Shown here: one piece after another, positions 8,180-16,294 of the stretch
Numbering within the stretch: position 1 is the stretch's first letter
Layout: every line of letters starts with the position of its first letter
Assembly (NCBI GenBank): GCA_902558095.1
Contig: CACECP010000001.1
Span: forward strand, 154,050-205,142
Direction: 5' to 3'
Length of the DNA stretch: 51,093 bases
From: an uncultured SAR86 cluster bacterium
GTDB lineage: Bacteria; Pseudomonadota; Gammaproteobacteria; Magnimaribacterales; D2472
Notes under the pieces: generated by a model
Seen by the model: only the letters and a program-made list of their open reading frames with translations
Told to the model about the DNA's origin: nothing
The model's database searches: none
Position numbers and translations under genes: made by a program

Positions 8180-9253
8180 TTTTTCTAGAACATCAGCAAA
8201 AGAAACGTATTTAAAATTCTGTCTCTTAACCTTATTTTTACCATCATTTGTTCCATCTTGGAGAACAAATAAACCCATAGGATATTTATTACCAAAATTA
8301 AAATTAATAACGTCAATGCCATCAGTATCATTAACATTATCAATATCTTTGTTACTACCAACTTTAAAACTGCCTAAATAATTATATGGCTCTTGTCGAC
8401 TATAAATATTAAAAGAACTATCACCTTGAGAAGAAACGATAACGTATCCATCTTTTTCAGAAGACTTATAAATCGTTACTCCTTCAGGATCACCATCTAT
8501 ATTTCCAGATCTATTATCAATAATGGTGGGATTTAAAAAATCTAATTCGTTATTTATTTTATAGGCTCTTAAAATACCTCTATCTTGTTCTTCAGATATA
8601 AAAAGAGTTCTATTTTCATCGTCGTAAACACATCCCTCAGATTGTGTTGCATTTCCATTATCAAATGTTGTTAAAAGAGTCATTCCAAAAGGACCATAAT
8701 TCCACATCTGTACCTTTGGCCCCTCGTCTTCTGTTAGAAACGCTATCAATCCAAATTTAGCATCAATACCAGCACAAACACCATAAACAACCATGTTTGC
8801 TTTAGCATTTATATAAGGTTCTTTTGAAATTTCAAAATTATTATCCTTTACAGCTTTATCAATATTGGTATCTTTATATGCCCATATATCAAGTGTGTTT
8901 GTGGTTCTATTTGATGCAAAAATAAATGAATAACTACCTATGTCTTTACTATCATCATCAATAACATTCATTGTTCTAACATCAATATTATTGATATCTC
9001 CAATTTCTGTATAGCCTATTTTTTTGCCCTTTAAGTTATATGTATATATACCGCTTCTCTTATCTGTTCCAAAGACTAGTGATCTATTTGGATTTAATTT
9101 ATTTAGCCAAATAGCAGGATCATCTGCAGCATCTCCTTTTGAAATTACTTGAGGAGTCTCATCTATTGCAGGAACTATATGAATAATTTTATCTATGGGA
9201 TCAGATATTGAAGATAATGAATATAAAAATAATGTTGTGAATAAATATTTCAT
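8168..9253 (-). CDS. Beta-propeller phytase (3-phytase)
   Basis: This 361-residue exported protein has an N-terminal signal sequence (about residues 1-17, LYSLSSIS). Motifs of beta-propeller phytases follow in order: GDAADDPAIW, a conserved phytase motif, then GTDKRSGIYTYNLKGK, NNIDVRT, and SEGCVYDDENRTLFISEE with acidic Ca-binding residues. The enzymes release phosphate from myo-inositol hexakisphosphate outside the cytoplasm using Ca2+. The gene lies 54 nt after a TonB-dependent receptor on the same strand, a pairing known from marine and soil bacteria that use phytate. The size fits a single-propeller enzyme. Confidence 0.9.
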   Translation of the reverse strand: MKYLFTTLFLYSLSSISDPIDKIIHIVPAIDETPQVISKGDAADDPAIWLNKLNPNRSLVFGTDKRSGIYTYNLKGKKIGYTEIGDINNIDVRTMNVIDDDSKDIGSYSFIFASNRTTNTLDIWAYKDTNIDKAVKDNNFEISKEPYINAKANMVVYGVCAGIDAKFGLIAFLTEDEGPKVQMWNYGPFGMTLLTTFDNGNATQSEGCVYDDENRTLFISEEQDRGILRAYKINNELDFLNPTIIDNRSGNIDGDPEGVTIYKSSEKDGYVIVSSQGDSSFNIYSRQEPYNYLGSFKVGSNKDIDNVNDTDGIDVINFNFGNKYPMGLFVLQDGTNDGKNKVKRQNFKYVSFADVLEKLDL

Positions 9254-9307
9254 TTTTTTAAATAATAAGGCAAGTTAAAGTCTTGCCTTATTAAAATTTT
9301 ATAAAGA

Positions 9308-11842
9308 TTATAGATTATATCGAATACCTATTGAATATGTTGTTCCATATACATCATATTGAGAAAGTCTATCAGATGATCCCCAGTAATAAAATTCAGG
9401 TTCATCAGTAATATTGCTGATATCAAATTTAACACTAAAGTTATCGTTAATTTTATATTTTAAATTAAAATCGTATTGGGTATGGTCATCTGTATACCTG
9501 ATATTATCTAGTGACAACTCTTCTTGAACATCTCCAGGACTATCTTCATCTGCTAAATAGTCCAAATAAGGAGTTCTTGATACAGCTGATAATCTCATGT
9601 CTAGCTTTCCTTGATCATAACCAATTGAGAGGTTTGAGTTTTTATCTGAGAGTTTTCTAAAAGGGAATGTAACTTGTCCATTGTCTACATCAAGAGTACT
9701 CTCTCCATCAGTTTTTGTAATATTGAGTGAGACAAACATTCCATTAAAAGGCTCAGGCAAAAATTCTAATTCTTGAAAAACATTTATTTCAAATCCAGAA
9801 ACATCGGATGGGCCTGTATTAACATATGTTTCTAATTCACTAAAAACAATTCCATTAATTGTTCCTGCAGTTACAAGCGGATATATTGCATTATCAATAT
9901 CCTTCTTAAAATATCCAATTGAGTATGAGCCGGTATCTCCATATCTTTCTATAGAGAGATCAAAATTATTGGCTTCATATGGATCTAAATCTGGATTTCC
10001 CATTTCACCTGAAAAAGTACCATCATTTTCATTTTCAATTTCTGCAACAGTAGATGCTTGACCAAATCCAGGTCTGGATAAAGCCCTCCAAATTGCTCCT
10101 CTTATAATAGTTTGATCATCAAGAAAATATTTTACATTTATACTTGGAGAAACAAATGTGTAATCTTTTGATGCCGTAATTGGATCATTTACATCACCAT
10201 CGTTGTAACCTAATGTTGAGTAGGAAGTATCTTCAACTCTTAAACCTAAAATAACAACAGCATTTTCAGCCTCCATTGTCCCCATCAAATATATTGCCAT
10301 GATATCTTCATCAGATTTATAATCCTCCTCAACATTTGAATAATCAGGACCGCCAAACGTTCCTTTTAGAGGCCATAAGAGTGAGTCATTTGCCATAGGA
10401 CCCATAGATTGACCAGCAAAAGGCCATGTAATTTGAGATGGATTAAATTGAGATTGCATTAAATCAGTTGCAGGACCATCTTCTATCTCAATCGCATTTC
10501 TATCTCTTTCTTTTGTTCTTTGACTATATTTAAATCCATATTTAACGGTGGTAGGCATATTCATAAATGAAAAGCCTTCTTTTGACATATCAATTTTGAA
10601 AGCTTTTTCAGTATCTTTAATTAATGACCAGTCTTCTTCCCATGCATCAACTGTCATTGAAGTATCCCATATAGGAGCAACAGATGAATTAAATTCAAGT
10701 CCAACTTTTTTTGGATCTGAATAATAGAAATACCCACAAGGGCCTCCGCAATCATCGGTATCATATCTTTCACTTCTAAACTTAACATCTATGTTATTTG
10801 TATCGTCTTCTTCAGCATATGAATGGCTAAACTGTATTTCTGTAAACCAACCATTGATCATAGTCTCAGCACCCACCACTGCAGTTCTAATATCTCTAGT
10901 TTCAATTCTTCTTCTAACTTCTGCATCTCTTCTAATTCTATTTATTTCACTATAATCAGAGAAAACTTCACCGTGTTTTAAACTTCCATACTCATCTTTG
11001 TATCTAAGTTCGTTATCTTCATAATTGTTGTATAAAAAATTTGCAAATATTGCTGTTTGATCATCAATCATATAATCAATATCGTAAGTTAGGCCTGTTC
11101 TCTCTCTTGTAAGATCGTAATATCGCATTTCCCAATCATCGTCTAATCTTTTACCTGCTCCATCATTTGTCCATCCTGGAAAACCTGTCTCATTGTTATA
11201 AGTGATAATTTGCTTGCTAGCATAAGTTAAACCAATAATGTGGCCAACTGAATCAGATATCATATCTCCGTAAGTTAAAGCAATTTTAGGATTATCAGAA
11301 TTTTTCGATTGATCATTGTAGGATGTATCAAATTTTGCTTTAAAAAGTGTTTTATCTAAAGACGTAGCTCTTTTTGTATTAAATTCTATTCTTCCACCTA
11401 TAGAGTCTGCGTCTTGATCTGCAGTTAATGTCTTATACACTTCGATAGAGTCCAAAAGTTCTGTTGGTAAGCCATCAAGCATTACTTTTCTTCCGCCTTC
11501 AGGAGCTGGAACTAAAGCACCATTTACTGATATAGAATTTAAATCACCTGATAGTCCTCTTATGCTTACATACCTTCCTTCACCTTGGTCATTTTCAACT
11601 GTAATACCAGAAAGTCTTCTAATTGCCTCTGCAGCAGTAGTATCTGGGAAATCACCAAGAGCATCAGAGTCAACAACTGACACAATGAGATTAGATTTTC
11701 TTTGTTTTTCAATTGCAGAAATAATACTAGCTTTTGTACCAATTACTACAACCTCTTCAACTGATTCATTTTCTACCCTATTGTCTGACTCTTGAGAAAA
11801 CAAAGATAGTGATAGAAACAATGGGAATATGTATTTTTTCAT
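9308..11842 (-). CDS. TonB-dependent receptor, phytase-linked
   Basis: This 844-residue outer-membrane transporter has a signal peptide (about 1-15, LSLSLFSQ) and a likely TonB-box region VEEVVVIG near residues 28-35. A plug domain follows with DTTAAEAIRRLSGITVE, GRYVSIRGL and DQDADSIGGRIEFNTK, then a long barrel. It resembles the TonB-Xanth-Caul (TIGR01782) type. Substrate binding is inferred from the phytase directly downstream: a phytate or inositol-phosphate complex would be imported using proton-motive force passed by TonB/ExbBD. An SD-like GGAG precedes the ATG. It is divergent from a TetR gene with operator-like DNA between them. The C-terminal residue is Leu rather than the more common Phe. 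Confidence 0.9.
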   Translation of the reverse strand: MKKYIFPLFLSLSLFSQESDNRVENESVEEVVVIGTKASIISAIEKQRKSNLIVSVVDSDALGDFPDTTAAEAIRRLSGITVENDQGEGRYVSIRGLSGDLNSISVNGALVPAPEGGRKVMLDGLPTELLDSIEVYKTLTADQDADSIGGRIEFNTKRATSLDKTLFKAKFDTSYNDQSKNSDNPKIALTYGDMISDSVGHIIGLTYASKQIITYNNETGFPGWTNDGAGKRLDDDWEMRYYDLTRERTGLTYDIDYMIDDQTAIFANFLYNNYEDNELRYKDEYGSLKHGEVFSDYSEINRIRRDAEVRRRIETRDIRTAVVGAETMINGWFTEIQFSHSYAEEDDTNNIDVKFRSERYDTDDCGGPCGYFYYSDPKKVGLEFNSSVAPIWDTSMTVDAWEEDWSLIKDTEKAFKIDMSKEGFSFMNMPTTVKYGFKYSQRTKERDRNAIEIEDGPATDLMQSQFNPSQITWPFAGQSMGPMANDSLLWPLKGTFGGPDYSNVEEDYKSDEDIMAIYLMGTMEAENAVVILGLRVEDTSYSTLGYNDGDVNDPITASKDYTFVSPSINVKYFLDDQTIIRGAIWRALSRPGFGQASTVAEIENENDGTFSGEMGNPDLDPYEANNFDLSIERYGDTGSYSIGYFKKDIDNAIYPLVTAGTINGIVFSELETYVNTGPSDVSGFEINVFQELEFLPEPFNGMFVSLNITKTDGESTLDVDNGQVTFPFRKLSDKNSNLSIGYDQGKLDMRLSAVSRTPYLDYLADEDSPGDVQEELSLDNIRYTDDHTQYDFNLKYKINDNFSVKFDISNITDEPEFYYWGSSDRLSQYDVYGTTYSIGIRYNL

Positions 11843-11902
11843 AAGATCTCCAATATAATGCGCAAATTTTAAATTTGAAGTGCAACAGAAATAACATTAT
11901 TT

Positions 11903-11920
11903 TGTGAACATTATGTGAAC
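11903..11920 (-). promoter_or_regulatory. PHO-box-like direct repeat upstream of the phytase receptor
   Basis: Read on the minus strand, GTTCACA-TAAT-GTTCACA is an exact 7-bp direct repeat with a 4-bp AT spacer, an 11-bp period like PhoB half-sites. Each copy matches TGTCACA at five of seven positions. A further weaker unit (TGCAACA on the plus strand at 11881) is in phase. It lies about 60 nt upstream of the receptor start. Assignment to PhoB is inference; a phoB gene lies elsewhere in the window. Confidence 0.4.
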
Positions 11921-11938
11921 TTTTTAAGTTATTTTGTA

Positions 11939-11967
11939 TTTACATTTATAGACATTTGTCCATAATA
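11939..11967 (+). promoter_or_regulatory. tetR promoter with an operator-like palindrome in the -35/-10 spacer
   Basis: The inverted repeat TTATAGACA-TT-TGTCCATAA (11946-11965) matches in eight of nine arm positions. It sits between a -35-like TTTACA (11939-11944) and a -10-like CATAAT (11961-11966). The predicted start of transcription is about the GTG at 11973, so the mRNA may be leaderless. A TetR dimer bound here would block its own promoter and could also act on the divergent receptor-phytase operon. Confidence 0.55.
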
Positions 11968-11972
11968 AAATA

Positions 11973-12563
11973 GTGGATATCTCAGCAAAGCAAGACAGAA
12001 GTAAAGAGAGGATTAGTAAAATTATTGATGCTGCAATCAATATTATTGAAGACGGTGAGATTGATGATTTAACCCTTGCAAAAGTTGCTGAAATATCTGG
12101 TTTAAAAAGAACTTCAACTTATAAATTCATACCAACTGTAAATTTTCTAAAAAAATTAATAATTGCAAAATGCATTGATGAGTGTGTTGAAAATTTTTCA
12201 ACAATCAATGTTATCGAAAATTCTAAAGTAGATTTGATAAAAGCGAGCAATCATATTGTTTATAGTATTTATGAATTTTTCTTACATTCCTTAATAGCAC
12301 AAAAATTAATTCTAGGTAATACTTTGAACCCTCCATTAGATTCAAATTCTATTCATAAATTAGGTAATGTGATACAAGAAACTTATGAAAAATCTATAAA
12401 TCTTGATAATGTTTTTAATAAGGAAGGTGTTTGCAGAGTTGTAGCTCAAATTATTCTTTCTATATTTTCTTTAAATACAAAAGAAAGTGGTCAATTAAAT
12501 GATGTTGGTAAAATTGAAGCCTCAAGGGCTGTCATTGCATACATGACTAGCTGGACTTCCTAG
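11973..12563 (+). CDS. TetR family transcriptional regulator
   Basis: This 196-residue protein has an N-terminal TetR helix-turn-helix (DLTLAKVAEISGLKRTSTYKF, residues about 33-53) followed by an all-helical ligand domain without recognisable signature. The start is GTG; no earlier in-frame start fits, and there is no ribosome site because the promoter abuts the start. It is divergent from the phytase-linked TonB receptor, so it likely controls that operon and itself through the palindrome upstream. The ligand is unknown; an inositol-phosphate breakdown product would be one guess. Confidence 0.85.
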   Translation: MDISAKQDRSKERISKIIDAAINIIEDGEIDDLTLAKVAEISGLKRTSTYKFIPTVNFLKKLIIAKCIDECVENFSTINVIENSKVDLIKASNHIVYSIYEFFLHSLIAQKLILGNTLNPPLDSNSIHKLGNVIQETYEKSINLDNVFNKEGVCRVVAQIILSIFSLNTKESGQLNDVGKIEASRAVIAYMTSWTS

Positions 12564-12697
12564 TAACTAGGCCTTCAATATTTAGTAATAAAAATCCAAT
12601 ATATAACTGTTAAAACTCTTATAACTGAAACCAGAACTGAATAATAAATTAAAAAACCATTAAATATTAGTTTTATTTAATCAGTATGTTTCTCAAT

Positions 12698-12726
12698 TTG
12701 ACAAATTTGTAACATTTATGTAACAT
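12698..12726 (+). promoter_or_regulatory. Sigma-70-like promoter of the secreted-protein gene
   Basis: A perfect TTGACA (12698-12703) is followed after 17 bases by TAACAT (12721-12726). Two PHO-box-like units overlap the spacer and -10. An alternative -10, TATATA at 12735-12740, is 9 bases past the first PHO pair, as in PhoB-activated promoters. Confidence 0.5.
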
Positions 12727-12758
12727 AATATTCATATATATGTCACATTAATGACACA
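12708..12758 (+). promoter_or_regulatory. PHO-box-like array with 11-bp phasing
   Basis: Four seven-base units lie on one 11-bp grid: TGTAACA (12708), TGTAACA (12719), TGTCACA (12741) and TGACACA (12752), with one degenerate unit (12730) between the pairs. Seven-base direct repeats with 4-bp AT spacers are the known architecture of PhoB binding sites. The last unit ends at the Shine-Dalgarno of the gene at 12771. The PhoB assignment is inference from architecture and from a phoB gene in the window. Confidence 0.6.
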
Positions 12759-12770
12759 TAAGGAGAATTT

Positions 12771-13199
12771 ATGAAACAAATAAGAAAATTATCATTAATT
12801 TCAATGGTTGCATTTAGTTTTTATTATGTACAGTCTGATGAAGTTATATTTAACAAAGTTAAGCATGATCTTCAAATGGAATCATCTTATGTTGAAGTTA
12901 TTTATAACAAAGATAAAGTTTCAGAAATGTGCCCTAAACAATCTATCGGATGCTACTTATCAATAGATAAAGGTATTATTTTAATTAATGATGAAATACC
13001 AATAAACCATCATGATGTCGTTTTATACGGTCTATATAGTGATTATTTACAACACAATAACTCTGGCTCTATTGACCAAGAAGTAACATGCGATTTAAAA
13101 GTGAATTATCTTAAACAAAACAAGAAAAATGAGCTTGCAAAACTGTATGCTGGACAGTGTGATTCTTTGTTTAGAAATAAAATATTGGTAATGAATTAA
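12771..13199 (+). CDS. Secreted protein of unknown function, putative Pho-regulon member
   Basis: This 142-residue protein has a signal peptide (MKQIRKLSLISMVAFSFYYV, cleavage near QS-DE) and a mature part with four cysteines (in EMC, IGC, VTC and GQC), suggesting two disulphides in the periplasm or outside. No family is recognised. A good ribosome site (AAGGAG) precedes the ATG. The upstream region carries an 11-bp-phased PHO-box-like array and a bidirectional terminator closes the gene, so it is a stand-alone, strongly regulated unit. Neighbours are the phytase operon regulator and the Pit phosphate transporter. A role in phosphate acquisition is inferred from regulation and location only. 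Confidence 0.75.
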   Translation: MKQIRKLSLISMVAFSFYYVQSDEVIFNKVKHDLQMESSYVEVIYNKDKVSEMCPKQSIGCYLSIDKGIILINDEIPINHHDVVLYGLYSDYLQHNNSGSIDQEVTCDLKVNYLKQNKKNELAKLYAGQCDSLFRNKILVMN

Positions 13200-13208
13200 A
13201 ATTAAATA

Positions 13209-13249
13209 AAAAAAATTTTAAACCCAGAAATTATTTCTGGGTTTTTTAT
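13209..13249. terminator. Bidirectional intrinsic terminator
   Basis: An 11-bp stem (AAACCCAGAAA, loop TTA, TTTCTGGGTTT) at 13220-13244 has a T run on its right side and an A run on its left. It can stop transcription of the secreted-protein gene (+) and of the convergent pit gene (-). Confidence 0.9.
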
Positions 13250-13256
13250 TTAAATA

Positions 13257-14504
13257 TCAAACTCCAAATATTATTCTAAGAATGACCCAATATAAGATTG
13301 TTAAAAAAGCTCCAATAGGAATTGTAACTAACCATGAAGTAATAATTCTTGTTATTGCTTTAGTGTTTAAATGTTGTGCTCCTCTTGCCAATCCAACTCC
13401 AATAACTCCTCCAACTAGCGTGTGAGTTGTTGAAATAGGGAATCCAAGATATGAGGCAATAACTACTGTAGTCGCTGTGGCAAGTTCAGCTGAAAAACCA
13501 AGACTAGGCTTTAATGCAGTAATTTTTTCACCTACAGTTTTTATAACATTTTTTCCGAGCATGCTTAAACCAAAAACAATTCCTGTTGCCCCTAAAAAAA
13601 GAATCCAAGCTTGAACTGGAGAATCGATATCTATAATACCATTTGAATTTACTGTTGATACAATTGCAGCAAGAGGTCCAATTGCATTCGCAACATCATT
13701 TGAACCATGTGCAAAAGCCATTGCACATGCAGAGACAATCATTAAAATTGCAAACGCAGATTCAATTCCATTTTTTTTAATTTTTGAAAAATTTTGTCTC
13801 AAGACAATTAAAGTAATAGTAGCTGCAATAATTCCAAAGATTGCACTAAATATATATACATCTGAATGTGATAATTCAAGCCCTGTATTCTTCAGTCCTT
13901 TTCTTGCAATAACTAATGAAATAATAAAAGCAACATAAAAACTATATATAGGAATTATTTTTATGGCTCTTTTGCCAGGATTAGGATTATCCAGGATAGA
14001 CTTTTTTGCACTTAAATAAATTAAAAAAGCCAGTAATGCTGCAATTATAGGTGATGTTAGCCAACTCGAAGCTATCCCGCCTACTGTTTTCCATTCTACA
14101 TAACTCATTCCTTTTGAAATTGAAACAAAACCAATTATTGCACCAACGATTGAATGAGTTGTGGAAACAGGCCAACCTCTTTTTGAGGCTACAAATAACC
14201 ATGTTCCTGCTGCTAATAATGCCGACAACATTCCAATAATAAATTTATTTGCATCCTCATAAATTGTTGGATCAACAACTTCTTTTCTTATTGTGTCAGT
14301 AACTGCACCACCTCCAAAATATGCACCAAGAAATTCAAATATTGCAGCAATAATAATCGCCTGTCTTAATGTAATTGCTTTGCTCCCTACTGAAGTTCCC
14401 ATAGCATTTGCAACATCATTTGCACCTATACCATAAGCCATAAAGAAGCCAACTATAGATGCTATAATTATTATAGTTAGAGGACTTAAGAACAAAGTTT
14501 CCAT
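13257..14504 (-). CDS. pit: Pit-family inorganic phosphate transporter
   Basis: This roughly 415-residue inner-membrane carrier belongs to the PiT (SLC20/PitA) family and would import phosphate, probably metal-phosphate, with an ion. The duplicated signature is present twice: AYGIGANDVANAMGTSVGSK near the N-terminus and AFAHGSNDVANAIGPLAA in the middle, each followed by a GWPVSTTHS / GFPISTTHT motif. The ATG giving METLFLSPL at 14504 is preferred to a TTG ten codons upstream. It is divergent from ppk2 with about 87 nt between starts. Unlike many bacterial pit genes it has no adjacent DUF47 partner here. Confidence 0.93.
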   Translation of the reverse strand: METLFLSPLTIIIIASIVGFFMAYGIGANDVANAMGTSVGSKAITLRQAIIIAAIFEFLGAYFGGGAVTDTIRKEVVDPTIYEDANKFIIGMLSALLAAGTWLFVASKRGWPVSTTHSIVGAIIGFVSISKGMSYVEWKTVGGIASSWLTSPIIAALLAFLIYLSAKKSILDNPNPGKRAIKIIPIYSFYVAFIISLVIARKGLKNTGLELSHSDVYIFSAIFGIIAATITLIVLRQNFSKIKKNGIESAFAILMIVSACAMAFAHGSNDVANAIGPLAAIVSTVNSNGIIDIDSPVQAWILFLGATGIVFGLSMLGKNVIKTVGEKITALKPSLGFSAELATATTVVIASYLGFPISTTHTLVGGVIGVGLARGAQHLNTKAITRIITSWLVTIPIGAFLTILYWVILRIIFGV

Positions 14505-14591
14505 ATTATTTATAAAAAATATTTTACGCTGCAAATGTTATCATTTGTGTTAAGAATATAAAACTTTTAGGTAACATCTAGTTTCAAAAAA

Positions 14592-15431
14592 ATGAAAATT
14601 ATAAATTTAGATCAAACTGAATATAAAAAACTTGCTGCTAAATCTTATGATCTAGAAAAGAGAAGACTAAGGATTGAGTTTTTGAAACTTCAAGAAGATG
14701 TAATTAAAAATAATAGAAGAATATGTATTGTATTTGAAGGCAGAGACACTGCTGGCAAAAGTACAGCAATTAGATTCTTTTCAGAATACTTAATGCCAAA
14801 ACATTTTAATTATATTCAGCTTGGAATTCCAACAAAATGGGAATCTTCTCACTGGTTCCAAAGATGGAGTAAGGTAATTCCTAAGAACGGTCAAATTTCA
14901 TTTCTTGACAGATCTTGGTATACACGAGCAATAACTGAACCCATTATGGGTTATTGCACTGAAAACCAATACAGAGCCTTTATGAAAAAAGTTAATAATT
15001 GGGAAGAGGAATTAATAAGTGATGGAGTTGAATTAACAAAATTTTATTTTTCATTATCAAAAGATCAACAAAAAATTAGAATGGAAGCAAGAAAAAATTC
15101 TAAACTTAAGTATTGGAAACTCTCTAAGAATGATGAAAAAGTAATTACTAAATGGAACGCGTTCACATTGTATAAAGAGCAGATGTTTGAAAAAACTGGA
15201 ACTGAAGTTAGTCCATGGGTTTCAATTAATTCGAATAATAAAATGATTGCTCGCTTAACATCGCTCAGATATTTATTAAATAAAACTGAATATCATGGGA
15301 AGAAGATTCTTAAGCCTGAAAATTGGTCAAAGTCTCTGAATAATTATTCAACAAATCTAGAAGGAGTTAAATTTGATAATCTTTCATATGAGCAATTTAT
15401 GGTCATAAGTAAATATAGCGACGACATATAA
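14592..15431 (+). CDS. ppk2: Polyphosphate kinase 2 (PPK2)
   Basis: This 279-residue protein matches PPK2, which moves phosphate between polyphosphate and nucleotides. The P-loop is FEGRDTAGKST (G50-S57), the Walker B motif is DRSWYTRA (D106, R107), and the lid region is around KNSKLKYWKLSKND (about 168-181). The common P-loop version is GRDAAGKGG, so TAGKST is a divergent P-loop. Which direction (polyP synthesis or NTP formation) cannot be read from sequence. Its stop overlaps the ppx start by one base (TAATG), so the two are coupled. Confidence 0.9.
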   Translation: MKIINLDQTEYKKLAAKSYDLEKRRLRIEFLKLQEDVIKNNRRICIVFEGRDTAGKSTAIRFFSEYLMPKHFNYIQLGIPTKWESSHWFQRWSKVIPKNGQISFLDRSWYTRAITEPIMGYCTENQYRAFMKKVNNWEEELISDGVELTKFYFSLSKDQQKIRMEARKNSKLKYWKLSKNDEKVITKWNAFTLYKEQMFEKTGTEVSPWVSINSNNKMIARLTSLRYLLNKTEYHGKKILKPENWSKSLNNYSTNLEGVKFDNLSYEQFMVISKYSDDI

Positions 15432-16294
15432 TGAAAATTGCTTCCGTAGATATTGGCACAAATGCAGTAAAATCTAAGATTTTTGAAACAACACCTACCT
15501 CAATTAAGTACATTGATGGAATACGCTCCCCAATTCGACTTGGTACGGAAGTTTTTAAAGAAGGGAAATTATCTAACAAAAAAATTAATGAGCTAGTAAA
15601 TACACTAAAAAAATATCAGAAAAAATTTATCAAAGATAAGATTAATCAATATGAAATTATTGCAACTAGCGCCTTAAGAAACTCCTCTAATTCAGAAGAA
15701 GCAAGAAGATACATTGAAAATAAAATTGAACACCCTATTAGGATAATTTCAGGCCTTGAAGAAGCTAAATTAATTAGTTTCCATCCAAAAGCACAACAAG
15801 GAAAAAATAAGATGTTCATTGATGTTGGTGGTGGTAGTACTGAAATTTATATTTATAAATCAAATAAACATTTCATCCAATCATTTCAATTAGGTGGTGT
15901 TAGGATGATGCTTAAAAAAGATGAAATAAATGAATGGAAAAGAATGGAAAAGTGGTTAAAAAATCATAAAGATATAAAAACAATAATTGGTCTTGGAGGG
16001 AATGTAAGATCATTCTTAAATATTCATAATTCAAAGAAAATGAAAACAGATAGCTTTCACAAAAAATTTAAAAAGCTAAATGAACTTGATGTCAAAGAAA
16101 AAATTGAAAAGTATGGATTTGCTACAGATCGTGCAGATGTTATTGGGTTTGCTATGCGAATTTATGAAAAAATAATTAAGCAACTAGATATTAAGACTAT
16201 TCAATCAACTAAATGGGGGGTTTCAGATTCTATTGCTGTGAAAACTTTTCATGAAATTTACTCATCAAAGATATCAATTTATGAAGATAAGTAA
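15431..16294 (+). CDS. Ppx/GppA phosphatase family protein
   Basis: This 287-residue protein of the ASKHA fold would release phosphate from polyphosphate, or hydrolyse pppGpp. Motifs are DIGTNAVKSKIFE at the N-terminus, IATSALRNSSN (about residue 77-87), MFIDVGGGSTEIYIY (about 127-141) and IIGLGGNVRSF. The length is that of the short N-terminal two-domain form, without the C-terminal HD domain of E. coli Ppx. Its one-base overlap with ppk2 suggests a matched polyphosphate synthesis/breakdown pair, so exopolyphosphatase is the more likely activity. Confidence 0.87.
   Translation: MKIASVDIGTNAVKSKIFETTPTSIKYIDGIRSPIRLGTEVFKEGKLSNKKINELVNTLKKYQKKFIKDKINQYEIIATSALRNSSNSEEARRYIENKIEHPIRIISGLEEAKLISFHPKAQQGKNKMFIDVGGGSTEIYIYKSNKHFIQSFQLGGVRMMLKKDEINEWKRMEKWLKNHKDIKTIIGLGGNVRSFLNIHNSKKMKTDSFHKKFKKLNELDVKEKIEKYGFATDRADVIGFAMRIYEKIIKQLDIKTIQSTKWGVSDSIAVKTFHEIYSSKISIYEDK

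Noticed and set aside
12559-12571. Terminator after tetR (CCTAGTAACTAGG)
   Set aside because: Short stem with no T run, overlapping the stop codon.
14535-14591. PHO-box-like repeat between pit and ppk2 (TAACA units)
   Set aside because: The units are 12 bp apart and poor matches, so not credible as a PhoB pair.
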